Under the pieces are notes generated by a model, which saw only the letters and a list, made by a program, of their open reading frames with translations, ran no database searches and had not been told where the DNA came from. 64,000 bases of DNA from positions 1-64,000 of the IMG/VR virus record IMGVR_UViG_3300017917_003742. The stretch is one strand, 5' to 3'. Origin of the DNA: a virus. A program made the translations under genes and the position numbers. Positions 56,503 through 64,000 of the stretch are shown piece after piece. How positions within the stretch are numbered: position 1 is the first letter of the stretch; each line of letters begins with the position of its first letter.

Positions 56503-57953
56503 TACGCTGATTCGTAAATTCCTCTATAATCTGCCTGAGATGCAAAAGAACCAAGAATAATTGGGTAATTTAAATCACCATTTTCAAAATAAATCCAAAC
56601 ATGCGAACCAACACCGGGTATTGCGATCATGCCTTTGAAATCATTATTATAGTCTGGTGAACGCATAGGACCACGATGCATTTGAGAAACGTTTCCCACC
56701 AAGTTTGCACCTTTTGTTTTATTAGGATCATTGCTTGGTTCACGGCAACGATTCACTGTTGCACGGGACTCATTGTTTGCTCCTCCGATGTGCATATCTT
56801 TTCTTTGGAAAGTTGGTAATAATTTTGATGTGATGTTGTTGAAAATTTCTCCACCGCCTCCACCACGGGAAATCATACTCTGACCATTTGTAATTGGACT
56901 ACGTGGCATAACAGTTTTACCGTTCACAGGAAAACTGCTGCTCAAAAATCCTTTTAATGAAAGAATTTTGTTTATGTCAAAAGGATTTTTATTATGACGA
57001 ATGTTTATAGCGTTAATATTTTTTCTGTTTGCTTTAATTTTAATAGGTCCATCTTCAAAAGTAACTTCGTCATCATTATATGATGTAACTTTAAAATTAT
57101 TAGGTAAACTCTTTTTATCATTAATGATTAATCCTACTGGCAAATCACTGTAAGTGTATGATGGAGCTTCGTCAGTGTCCTCATAAAGTAATGGAGTATC
57201 AAACGGAAGCATGTTTGTTGTGTCCACTGCATTAAAGCATTCTCTGTTGAACAAAGGATTATCCTCAGATAATTTCACATCATTTAAAAAAATGCTTGGA
57301 TTTGTGACATTTACATCAATGCTCACAACAGAATTATTATCATTTGAAATTGGTGGGTCTAAATCTAAAACTTGAGGAACAAATTCCGATGGTATTTGAT
57401 CTATAACAGAATCTAGAGGAGAATTTGTTTTTTTAAGATTACTTTTAACTGCGCCTGTTTTATCGCATTTATCAGGAAGACAAAACGGCAAACCGTTGAC
57501 TGGAAAGTTTAAATCTGTGTTTGTTCTTGGTGGTTGACCGTAAGTTGGTAAAGGAGATTTAGCTGGTCGGTTTTGACTTTGTTGTTTATCCTTGGCGAAT
57601 GCTTCGGCGGATTTGTTACTGTCTTGTGAAATATAACCAGAATCATTTCCAATGTAATAAGAATCAGAAGGCGCATTATAAAAACCGGGACTGCTCATGC
57701 CCATCATTGGAAGCATAACTTCGGCCCATAGTAGTCTTTCTTTTTGACTGTCTAAAATTTGTGGACTCAAAGAAGAACCAGTATTGGCACCCATAACCTT
57801 GAAAAATTTATCTTCTTCTTGTGCTTGGTTCCAATTTTTTGTTTGATTCAAGTTGATGCCGGGAACATAAACTTTTACTCGACCACTCTGTTGTGGGTCG
57901 TTATTCTGAATAACTATTCCTCTATATAAACCATTATAAATCATATTAATCAA
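56502..57953 (-). CDS. gp5-type OB-fold baseplate hub protein
   Basis: A 483-residue protein. The N terminus (GLYRGIVIQNNDPQQSGRVK with VYVPG) is the first half of the gp5/VgrG OB fold. The C terminus (GMIAIPGVGSHVWIYFENGD with LNYPIILGSF) is the second half. Between them lie about 330 residues of insertion, partly low-complexity. In T4 the OB domain, lysozyme and beta-helix share one gp5 chain; here the OB protein and spike are separate and no lysozyme is present. It overlaps the upstream gene by 8 bp. Confidence 0.75.
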   Translation of the reverse strand: MINMIYNGLYRGIVIQNNDPQQSGRVKVYVPGINLNQTKNWNQAQEEDKFFKVMGANTGSSLSPQILDSQKERLLWAEVMLPMMGMSSPGFYNAPSDSYYIGNDSGYISQDSNKSAEAFAKDKQQSQNRPAKSPLPTYGQPPRTNTDLNFPVNGLPFCLPDKCDKTGAVKSNLKKTNSPLDSVIDQIPSEFVPQVLDLDPPISNDNNSVVSIDVNVTNPSIFLNDVKLSEDNPLFNRECFNAVDTTNMLPFDTPLLYEDTDEAPSYTYSDLPVGLIINDKKSLPNNFKVTSYNDDEVTFEDGPIKIKANRKNINAINIRHNKNPFDINKILSLKGFLSSSFPVNGKTVMPRSPITNGQSMISRGGGGGEIFNNITSKLLPTFQRKDMHIGGANNESRATVNRCREPSNDPNKTKGANLVGNVSQMHRGPMRSPDYNNDFKGMIAIPGVGSHVWIYFENGDLNYPIILGSFASQADYRGIYESA

Positions 57954-58989
57954 ATTCGTTTTTACATTCAGGCTTAGTGCCTACAACTTTATCGTTTGTT
58001 GGGTCTGTGTTTTCATTTGAAACATTATTGTCATACATTGGTCGTCCATTCATATCAACAATGTATGTCACAGGTTCTCCGTTTGGCCCTTCGTTCATGC
58101 TTATTTCAAAACCTTCAACTTCATATTTTGCAAGCTCCTGAATACAGAAAAACTTGTTTATTAATCGCAAAGAGTCGCCCGCGAGTGACAAAACCGCTGC
58201 CAATGCTCCTTCGACTGCATCAGAATTTCTTTTGCCGTTGAAAACGTCCATTGAGTAGTTATGACCGTGTGCTATTGGCCTTTCACTTGAATATGAAGGA
58301 TGCATAAAGGACATGTTGTTTCCTTTTGGCATAGAGCGTAATCTCATAGAGTTTAAGAAATTATTTGCATTATCCATCAATCCAAAAACGGATGCTGCCA
58401 TTTTTAATTGAGTATTTTTATTCATTCTACTGTTTGTGTCCAAGCAGTTTACTCCGTCCATGTTCGGCCATTTCATCGGATCAATTGATGTTTGGTTTTG
58501 TGCTATGCTTGCAAAACTTCCAACGTCTTCGCTAGTTTGTTGAAAATACGGAAAACTGTATATGTTATTCTGAATATACATATTAATGGCTGGGTGCATT
58601 TTTTGTGCCTTATTCAAAAACTCTCGCAAAAGAGGAGTTGGCATAATCGCACAAGTTTGGGGATGAGTTTTACCAACTGCACTAGGAGGCATTTGGTTTA
58701 CTGCATTATTAACACTCGCTGCTCCATACAAATTTTGTGTTGTTTGATTTTTAATCTTTTGTCCATTTCCAAGTTTTCCACCAACAAACGAAGAGAATTT
58801 TGTCAACTCCGTTGAACTACCTGTCCAAGGACCATGATATTCAGCAATCATCTGAACTGCACGGTCTAAAGGCATTTCGCTTGTTTCTAAGGAAAGGCGT
58901 AAATCGTCAAATATTGTTCCATTTTTTCTTTTTCCTGTTGGTGTGGAATAAAGAGATTTGCGAAAATTTTCTGTTACAACTTGAGACAT
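57946..58989 (-). CDS. Putative baseplate/tail structural protein, 347 aa
   Basis: Not recognised. Rich in N, M, S and Q, with segments such as PMKWPNMDGVN and MRLRSMPKGNNMSFMHPSYS. Such composition is common in phage structural proteins. It is encoded between hub and OB-type protein genes and overlaps the latter by 8 bp. A late-like box (TGTAAATA) 6 nt upstream of its ATG supports late expression. Confidence 0.6.
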   Translation of the reverse strand: MSQVVTENFRKSLYSTPTGKRKNGTIFDDLRLSLETSEMPLDRAVQMIAEYHGPWTGSSTELTKFSSFVGGKLGNGQKIKNQTTQNLYGAASVNNAVNQMPPSAVGKTHPQTCAIMPTPLLREFLNKAQKMHPAINMYIQNNIYSFPYFQQTSEDVGSFASIAQNQTSIDPMKWPNMDGVNCLDTNSRMNKNTQLKMAASVFGLMDNANNFLNSMRLRSMPKGNNMSFMHPSYSSERPIAHGHNYSMDVFNGKRNSDAVEGALAAVLSLAGDSLRLINKFFCIQELAKYEVEGFEISMNEGPNGEPVTYIVDMNGRPMYDNNVSNENTDPTNDKVVGTKPECKNEFD

Positions 58990-58995
58990 ATCTAG

Positions 58996-59003
58996 TATTT
59001 ACA
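58996..59003 (-). promoter_or_regulatory. Late-like box (TGTAAATA)
   Basis: Minus-strand TGTAAATA followed by 6 nt and the ATG of the 347-residue structural gene. Confidence 0.5.
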
Positions 59004-59014
59004 GTCAGAAATGG

Positions 59015-60583
59015 TTAAGGTTTTATAATTAACACATCATCTGACTCAAATCTGGTTATTTCTTTGTATGTATGAGTTTTAACACCAATCAAATCGGTGG
59101 TATAGTTTCTAGTTCTGTTATCAAAATAATGAACAACATTAGTTACAAAATATTGACCTTCTAATTTATGGTCATATTCTTTATCATTTAAATTTTGTTT
59201 AGACAATCCAAAAAATCTTCCTGTTTGACGTAGAGTTAATCCTCTTGTTGAGAAATTTATAGCAAGATTTGAGAAAAGATAATATTGTAATAATTTATTT
59301 CGTCCTTCTGCTAAACGTGTAACTTCCTCTTTAGCAACCGTGACAATTGTTTTGGTATTTAAAGAATCTCTAATAAATGGAGTAAAAACAAGTCGGTCAT
59401 TGTTCTCTTTTGTAAGAACATTATCTCGGATAGTTTTTTTGAAAAATGTTTTATATTGTTCTGCACTATGATTTTTATTCTCTTCACAAAATTGCCCACA
59501 CGAAGAATTGTAAGAAACGACTCGATAATTTGTTAAATTTTTTGAGTAGTCTGAACCGTTCAAATCTACTAAACGATAGTTATAAATGATGTTATATTCA
59601 TCAGCTTTTATTTCATTTTCTGATTCAGCAGAACCTAAAGGAGCTTTTATAAGAGGAGGAGTCTTTTCTGTATCAGAAAATTCTTTGAGAAAGAAATGCT
59701 CAATTTGATATTCTTTAGGAGTGTTTTGTTCGTTTCCTGCTTTTTCAAAATATTTTGATATAGGCTTGAGTGAAAATTGTTTTGGACTCATACTCTTCTC
59801 TGCTCTTTCAAATTTAAAAATACAAGGTTCGTTATTATAAACATCTGATGCTGTTGTATAATGAAGCATGTATTCTAAATTATCTATAAACTTAGCATTA
59901 ACAGGAGAAGAATAATTCATTGTATTCTTTTCACTACCAGAGTCCCACTCTTCTTTATTATTTGTTAATTTAGAATACTTTTCAAAATCAGGGTCTTTTC
60001 TCAATAATTCAGCAATTGCTTCTGTGCATACAAGAGAGCGTTCAGTGTTATCAACCTGAGATATATTAGTTTTGTTAGAATTTTTACCAACGGTTGAAGT
60101 TGAAAAATCCGAATCCTTTTCAGTCATCATTTGGTAAACCTTTTCCCAAAAATAAAGTTTTTTCTTCTTGTCTGTTATTGATGTGCTGGGCAAATCTTGA
60201 ACTTCGTAAACTACAGTTTCTACCTCAAGACGCCATTTCTTATCATCTAATAAAAAATTAGGCAGTCCTTGCATATTAACATCTTTTGGTTTTATAGAAA
60301 TGAAAAGAGTATCTCGACCATCATTACGAAATTTATATATGATATTATTTTTATCCTGTTTAACTGATTTTTGAGTTTCCTCACTTTCTTTTTCTAAAGA
60401 TTCGTAAGGAGTGTTTATAACAATACTTCCTTTGATTTTCCAATCAAAAATATCTTCTTCTAAAATAAGATTATCCCAAGAGACGTTATTTAGATATACA
60501 TCGTTGACTCCGTTATAAAGTCTAACTGTGCATTCATAATCTTGCCCGTTAAAGGTGTAATCGCTATTTTGTTCTGCGCTCAT
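59015..60583 (-). CDS. gp27-like baseplate hub protein
   Basis: A 522-residue protein. The first 120 residues are strand-rich (VRLYNGVNDVYLNNVSWDNL, WKIKGSIVI), as in the tube-like domains of gp27/gpD hubs. The C-terminal part (TRGLTLRQTGRFFGLSKQN, then LEGQYFVTNVVHYFDNRTRN) matches the final domain of late-control/hub proteins that grip the spike. It lies between gp53 and the spike genes, as expected. An AATAAATA box lies 7 nt before its start, although the start overlaps the gp53 stop by 1 bp. Confidence 0.7.
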   Translation of the reverse strand: MSAEQNSDYTFNGQDYECTVRLYNGVNDVYLNNVSWDNLILEEDIFDWKIKGSIVINTPYESLEKESEETQKSVKQDKNNIIYKFRNDGRDTLFISIKPKDVNMQGLPNFLLDDKKWRLEVETVVYEVQDLPSTSITDKKKKLYFWEKVYQMMTEKDSDFSTSTVGKNSNKTNISQVDNTERSLVCTEAIAELLRKDPDFEKYSKLTNNKEEWDSGSEKNTMNYSSPVNAKFIDNLEYMLHYTTASDVYNNEPCIFKFERAEKSMSPKQFSLKPISKYFEKAGNEQNTPKEYQIEHFFLKEFSDTEKTPPLIKAPLGSAESENEIKADEYNIIYNYRLVDLNGSDYSKNLTNYRVVSYNSSCGQFCEENKNHSAEQYKTFFKKTIRDNVLTKENNDRLVFTPFIRDSLNTKTIVTVAKEEVTRLAEGRNKLLQYYLFSNLAINFSTRGLTLRQTGRFFGLSKQNLNDKEYDHKLEGQYFVTNVVHYFDNRTRNYTTDLIGVKTHTYKEITRFESDDVLIIKP

Positions 60584-60906
60584 TAAGAATTATTTATTTG
60601 TGAAACTATTTGTGTGACAGCAGCAGTTTTTAAAATTTTAACTCTTTCTCCAGAAATTACATCAAAAGGATTTTGCTTTTTATTTGCAACAAGAATTATC
60701 CACCATAAACGGGGAGTTCCATAATATTTGTTTGATAACTCATACCATGAACGAAAATCATACGCTGTATCATAACTATAAAGTGTAGGGTCAATATCTC
60801 CTTCAATATTAACAAGATTGAAAAAATTATAAAATTCGTATCCATCACTTGTTGTATAAGTGTTGAATATGTTTGCATAGTCGTATGAATTAAGTGGTTC
60901 GCTCAT
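60583..60906 (-). CDS. 53: gp53-like baseplate wedge protein
   Basis: A 107-residue protein. WYELSNKYYGTPRLWWIILV followed by ANKKQNPFDVISGERVKIL is the compact LysM-like core of T4 gp53 (YGNPQLYWVLL in T4), which locks adjacent baseplate wedges together. It is about half the length of T4 gp53 and lacks its long helical tail. It starts 1 bp after the tube-cap gene. Confidence 0.78.
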   Translation of the reverse strand: MSEPLNSYDYANIFNTYTTSDGYEFYNFFNLVNIEGDIDPTLYSYDTAYDFRSWYELSNKYYGTPRLWWIILVANKKQNPFDVISGERVKILKTAAVTQIVSQINNS

Positions 60907-60907
60907 A

Positions 60908-62023
60908 TTATCTTGGTGGTAGTCTAAATGGGTTAACGGTTAATCTTTCCGCAGTTCCAATAGGATTGCCCATTTCTTCATCAAGCTCAAAACCTGCCTG
61001 TCGGAGAAGCTTATTAGTGTCGTTGTTTTCAAATCCTTCGCTTAATGCTTGTTGGAAAAGATCGGCAAATCTTTGTGCTTTTCTTACATCACTAATTGCT
61101 TCAACTTTGCCACCTTTTTCAAGATCGCTCATAAGATTTCTAGTTGGCATTAATAGTGCGGTGAATGTTATGGATATTCTGTAAGCTTCGGGGACAGTTC
61201 TTTTTCCGCCATCAACTACCATTGTTCTAGTATTTCCTAAATTTGTAATATTTAAGGAAGACACGTAACATGCAGGAAATTGAACAACGTCAGGAATTTT
61301 AAGAGAATATATTACTGGAGGGTCAACTATTGCAAAATTTCTTCTAGAAGGAGTATTCTGGTAAGAGAATAAATGACAAAATCTTCTGTTATTTTCCACT
61401 TCGTCCCAAGTTCCTGTGTTAAAAAGATCAAAAGTAACTTCGATGGTTTCTGTTCCTGTTCCTGTCCATGATTGAGGATTTTCAAAATTTATAGCACCAG
61501 GAAGCATGGTGTTTGCGATGGCTATTGCTGCACCACCAAATTCTTTACCACTGCTTATACTAGCTGCTATTCCTGCGCCCACGCCTTTTGCAGCGCCGAA
61601 CGCCTTTATCTCTCTGCCTAATTGTAAAAGTCCTGTGAACGGACTTTCTTCTGAGCCAAAAGTATTTGTTCTGGCTAATTTCTTAGGATTAAAATATGGT
61701 AAAATATAAGTGAATCCTGTAGCTTCGGCAAAGTATTTGTATTTGTAAACTTCTAAAGGATCATCTGGTTCAGTGAAAGCTTTTGTGCCTTCTCTTTCAA
61801 TTCGTGTGAATACGCGACCATAATATGCCAAGGCTGCTATTAATTGACCTGTGGTTTGTTGATATTCTTTAAGCTCAACATAAGGAACATCGTTATCATC
61901 AGGCAATATAGGCGAAAGAGTCCATGCCATATTTTCAATGACATTTATATCACCATTTCCTACAGGTTTGTAAAACTTACTGTTTTTATCGGATAGTGTA
62001 TACTGAATTTTGAAGCCTGCCAT
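60908..62023 (-). CDS. Baseplate tail-tube cap/initiator-like protein (gp48/gp54 type)
   Basis: A 371-residue protein. The C-terminal half has tube-fold signatures: ETIEVTFDLFNTGTWDE, then VPEAYRISITFTALLMPTRNL, with a loop from VYSL-type strands (DPPVIYSLKIPDVVQF). The N-terminal half includes a glycine/alanine-rich segment (GAAKGVGAGIAASI). These features fit gp48/gp54-type proteins that cap the baseplate and start tube polymerisation. It follows the tape measure gene and precedes gp53. Confidence 0.65.
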   Translation of the reverse strand: MAGFKIQYTLSDKNSKFYKPVGNGDINVIENMAWTLSPILPDDNDVPYVELKEYQQTTGQLIAALAYYGRVFTRIEREGTKAFTEPDDPLEVYKYKYFAEATGFTYILPYFNPKKLARTNTFGSEESPFTGLLQLGREIKAFGAAKGVGAGIAASISSGKEFGGAAIAIANTMLPGAINFENPQSWTGTGTETIEVTFDLFNTGTWDEVENNRRFCHLFSYQNTPSRRNFAIVDPPVIYSLKIPDVVQFPACYVSSLNITNLGNTRTMVVDGGKRTVPEAYRISITFTALLMPTRNLMSDLEKGGKVEAISDVRKAQRFADLFQQALSEGFENNDTNKLLRQAGFELDEEMGNPIGTAERLTVNPFRLPPR

Positions 62024-62028
62024 AGAAA

Positions 62029-62036
62029 TATTTATC
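62029..62036 (-). promoter_or_regulatory. Late-like promoter (GATAAATA) of the tube-cap gene
   Basis: Minus-strand GATAAATA, 5 nt, then the ATG at 62023. It is identical to the box of the lysozyme-like gene at 2611 and overlaps the end of the tape measure gene. Confidence 0.6.
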
Positions 62037-64000
62037 TAACAGATTTATTAGCTCTTTCACGGAAATCTGCGATAGGATCACTTCCACCAAGAATGATTGG
62101 TTGTTTTCCAGAATTTGCAGCAACAGCTTGCGCAACAGATGCACTGCCTTGAATTGTGGTGTTAGCAATAAGTTGTGTTCCTTGAGCAAATACGGAAATT
62201 AATGCATCAAGTTTTTCGTTCATTTCTTTGAATGCTTCATCAAATGGACCGCCCCGTTTTGCCATAACCACATCATCCGATGATGACGGAATTACAACTT
62301 TACTATTAGACACGCGAGCATCGTTAACTTTTTGAGGCATGTCCCAACGAGTTGTACTATTCTGAGAGGGAAAGTTTTTAGCATTAGCAACTGGATTATA
62401 TTCAACAGGTTTTTTACCTTTTTCAAGGTTTTCGTCCAGTTTTTCCTTTTCACCAGTGAACCAATTCCATATACCTTTGGCCCAATTAACAGGATTTAAT
62501 GCGGATAATATATCACCTATGAGTCCTAAGAACCAGTCTACTCCACTCATTAATTTATTATATACAGATGAAAACCAATCATTTATTTTAGTTTTAGGTG
62601 TAGCTTTTCCGTTTTTTCCTTCACGGTCTAAGAATGCATTTAATACATCTAATCCAATAGATATTGCAGTGCCAATACCGGGAAAGAATGATGCTATACC
62701 AGAACCTATGCTGATAAGACCACCAGCTATGTCGCCTTTTTTAAATCGGTCATATGCATCTTTGAAAGAGATAAGACCTCCAATTAAAGGAATCTTTTTT
62801 GCTATGTTTTTAAACATTGCTCCAACAAGTTTAAAAATGGAACCACCGCCTAATTTCATAAAAGACCCTACAAATTTAAAAGTTCCTCCGCCAGAAAATA
62901 TACCAGAAACAAACTTAAGTAATTGTTGCGGAATTATACCAATTTTCGGTAAAAAGGATTTGAATACGGTTGTAAATTTAGATAATGCTGTTGCAGAAGA
63001 ATTTTTAACTACAGTAAAATAATTTGAAATTACTTTCAAAGGTGCTGTTAAAGAACCAAACATTTTTGTTCCAATATCAGAAAAAACCTTTCCTATAAAT
63101 TCAATAGGTTTTGTGAATAATGGCTTTAATATTGCAGTCACTTTAGAGAATGCACTAAGAGTAAATTTATCAGAAATTGTGAAAAATAGTTTCTTCACAC
63201 CATAATATATACCTTTTGTTAAAAGAACTGCCAATCCTTCATTTTCTTTTCCAAGTTTTTCTTTTAATCCGAAAAAGTTGAATGTTTGTTTTAAGAAATA
63301 CTTTGGTAAGTCGTAGAAAAGTGCGTGTAATCCCTCCATTGAATAATCAAATAATTTCTCTAAGAAAGGTTTTAACATTTTTATAAATGCGTTTTTCATA
63401 TTACCAAAAGCATTGCCGATAGCTTTACCCATTGGTGTATCTAAGAACTTAGAAAGAAATCCTATTCCTGCCAATAATGCAACTGTTCCAATGATACCTT
63501 TGATAATTTTGCCAACAATAGACCCTTCTTCTTTGTCTTTATCTTTTTGATCTACTATATTATTAACAGTTCCCGCCTTTTTTAATACATTTGATAAAAA
63601 CGATTTAATAGCCGAATCTATACCAACGATATTAACATCTACAACAGAATTTTTACCTCTAGTAGATTTTGTATTATTCGTATTTCCTAACACTGTGTTT
63701 ATTTTTCGTGTTAATGCATTCATGTTTTTGATGTTGTTTATGAACGTATTCATAACACCAACTTTTATAGAATCACGAAAGTCGCGCATTCTTGTTAATA
63801 GACTATCTAATGTCTTTTTAAATCCTGTTAAGCTTGGAAATGTTATACCTGAAATCTTCGGTAATGAAAAACTAGATATTTTATTAGAGAAATCTTGAAT
63901 ACTTTGATCCAAAGATTGAAACGATGGAAACGCCATGCCTGATAAATTATTAGAGAAATCAGAAACACTATTATCTAATGCTGTGAATGTTTTTATCTTT
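62032..64000 (-). CDS. Tape measure-like tail protein, 5' end beyond the window
   Basis: The frame is open to the window edge (656 residues visible), so the ATG at 63936 is probably not the real start. The visible N-terminal part has a repeat of about 20 residues: ALDNSVSDFSNNLSGMAFPS followed by SLDQSIQDFSNKISSFSLP. The middle has glycine-rich, hydrophobic stretches (GIIGTVALLAGIGFLSKF, FPGIGTAISIGLDVL) typical of tape measure proteins, which line the tail tube and help DNA cross the membrane. Position upstream of the tube-cap gene agrees with T4 gene 29. Confidence 0.65.
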   Translation of the reverse strand, partial: KIKTFTALDNSVSDFSNNLSGMAFPSFQSLDQSIQDFSNKISSFSLPKISGITFPSLTGFKKTLDSLLTRMRDFRDSIKVGVMNTFINNIKNMNALTRKINTVLGNTNNTKSTRGKNSVVDVNIVGIDSAIKSFLSNVLKKAGTVNNIVDQKDKDKEEGSIVGKIIKGIIGTVALLAGIGFLSKFLDTPMGKAIGNAFGNMKNAFIKMLKPFLEKLFDYSMEGLHALFYDLPKYFLKQTFNFFGLKEKLGKENEGLAVLLTKGIYYGVKKLFFTISDKFTLSAFSKVTAILKPLFTKPIEFIGKVFSDIGTKMFGSLTAPLKVISNYFTVVKNSSATALSKFTTVFKSFLPKIGIIPQQLLKFVSGIFSGGGTFKFVGSFMKLGGGSIFKLVGAMFKNIAKKIPLIGGLISFKDAYDRFKKGDIAGGLISIGSGIASFFPGIGTAISIGLDVLNAFLDREGKNGKATPKTKINDWFSSVYNKLMSGVDWFLGLIGDILSALNPVNWAKGIWNWFTGEKEKLDENLEKGKKPVEYNPVANAKNFPSQNSTTRWDMPQKVNDARVSNSKVVIPSSSDDVVMAKRGGPFDEAFKEMNEKLDALISVFAQGTQLIANTTIQGSASVAQAVAANSGKQPIILGGSDPIADFRERANKSVR

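Noticed and set aside
1-64000. CRISPR arrays, prophage attachment sites, insertion sequences or rRNA genes
   Set aside because: No regularly spaced repeats, transposase genes with inverted ends, integrase or ribosomal sequences were seen. The open frames on the opposite strand of strong genes lack domains and are treated as shadows.

Overview
The window is part of the genome of a large, AT-rich T4-superfamily myovirus. The T4-type core set is recognisable: family B DNA polymerase (gp43), sliding clamp (gp45-like), replicative helicase (gp41), single-strand binding protein (gp32), UvsX, UvsY-like, UvsW, gp46/gp47, Dda helicase, late sigma factor (gp55) and a baseplate/tail block (tape measure, tube cap, gp53, hub, gp5 OB protein, spike). 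The host cannot be named from the sequence. Promoters look sigma70-like (TTGACA-N17-TATAAT), and clear Shine-Dalgarno sequences are rare.

Layout. 0-1 kb (+): end of a possible SLOG-fold gene, an Acb1-like 2H phosphoesterase and a P-loop kinase. 1-12 kb (-): a second 2H enzyme, a GH24 lysozyme-like protein, HAD phosphatase, vWA protein, 2OG oxygenase, DNA methylase-like protein, metallophosphoesterase and two large virion-type proteins. Four of these begin with what looks like a T4-type capsid-targeting peptide. 11.85-12.2 kb: the only long non-coding stretch, with a candidate small RNA gene, 22-bp direct repeats and an inverted repeat. 12.2-20.1 kb (+): NADAR and DUF4326, dTDP-sugar genes, Dda helicase, an AAA/ABC-type ATPase unit and a homing endonuclease. 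20.1-22 kb (-): a GIY-YIG domain fused to a degenerate terminase ATPase domain. 22-30 kb (+): uvsY-uvsW-gp55, an endonuclease VII-like gene, gp47, an M23 peptidase-like gene and separate CoaB and CoaC genes. 30-40 kb: a surface-sugar cassette (glycosyltransferases, AsnB-like amidotransferase, two methyltransferases, GDP-mannose epimerase) plus an AAA ATPase. 40-54.5 kb (+): gp46, a glycosyltransferase and the replication/recombination core. 54.5-64 kb (-): spike, hub, baseplate and tape measure.

The most striking new signal is regulatory. Many start codons lie 5-7 nt downstream of a promoter -10 element, so many mRNAs should be leaderless. Early/middle genes use TTGAnn-N17-TAnnnT-N5-ATG (five exact cases). 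Late or virion genes use a T4-late-like TAAATA box at the same place, matching the gp55 gene in the window. Genes that do have a leader (gp32, vWA) appear to start with a 5'-terminal hairpin. GDP-mannose epimerase and a GT47-like gene are driven by divergent promoters whose -35 boxes form one 15-bp palindrome.

Other notable points are the GIY-YIG/terminase chimera, a 2H enzyme that appears tagged for packaging into the head, a split two-step CoA pathway with its catalytic residues intact, and gp46/gp47 separated by about 13 kb of sugar genes.
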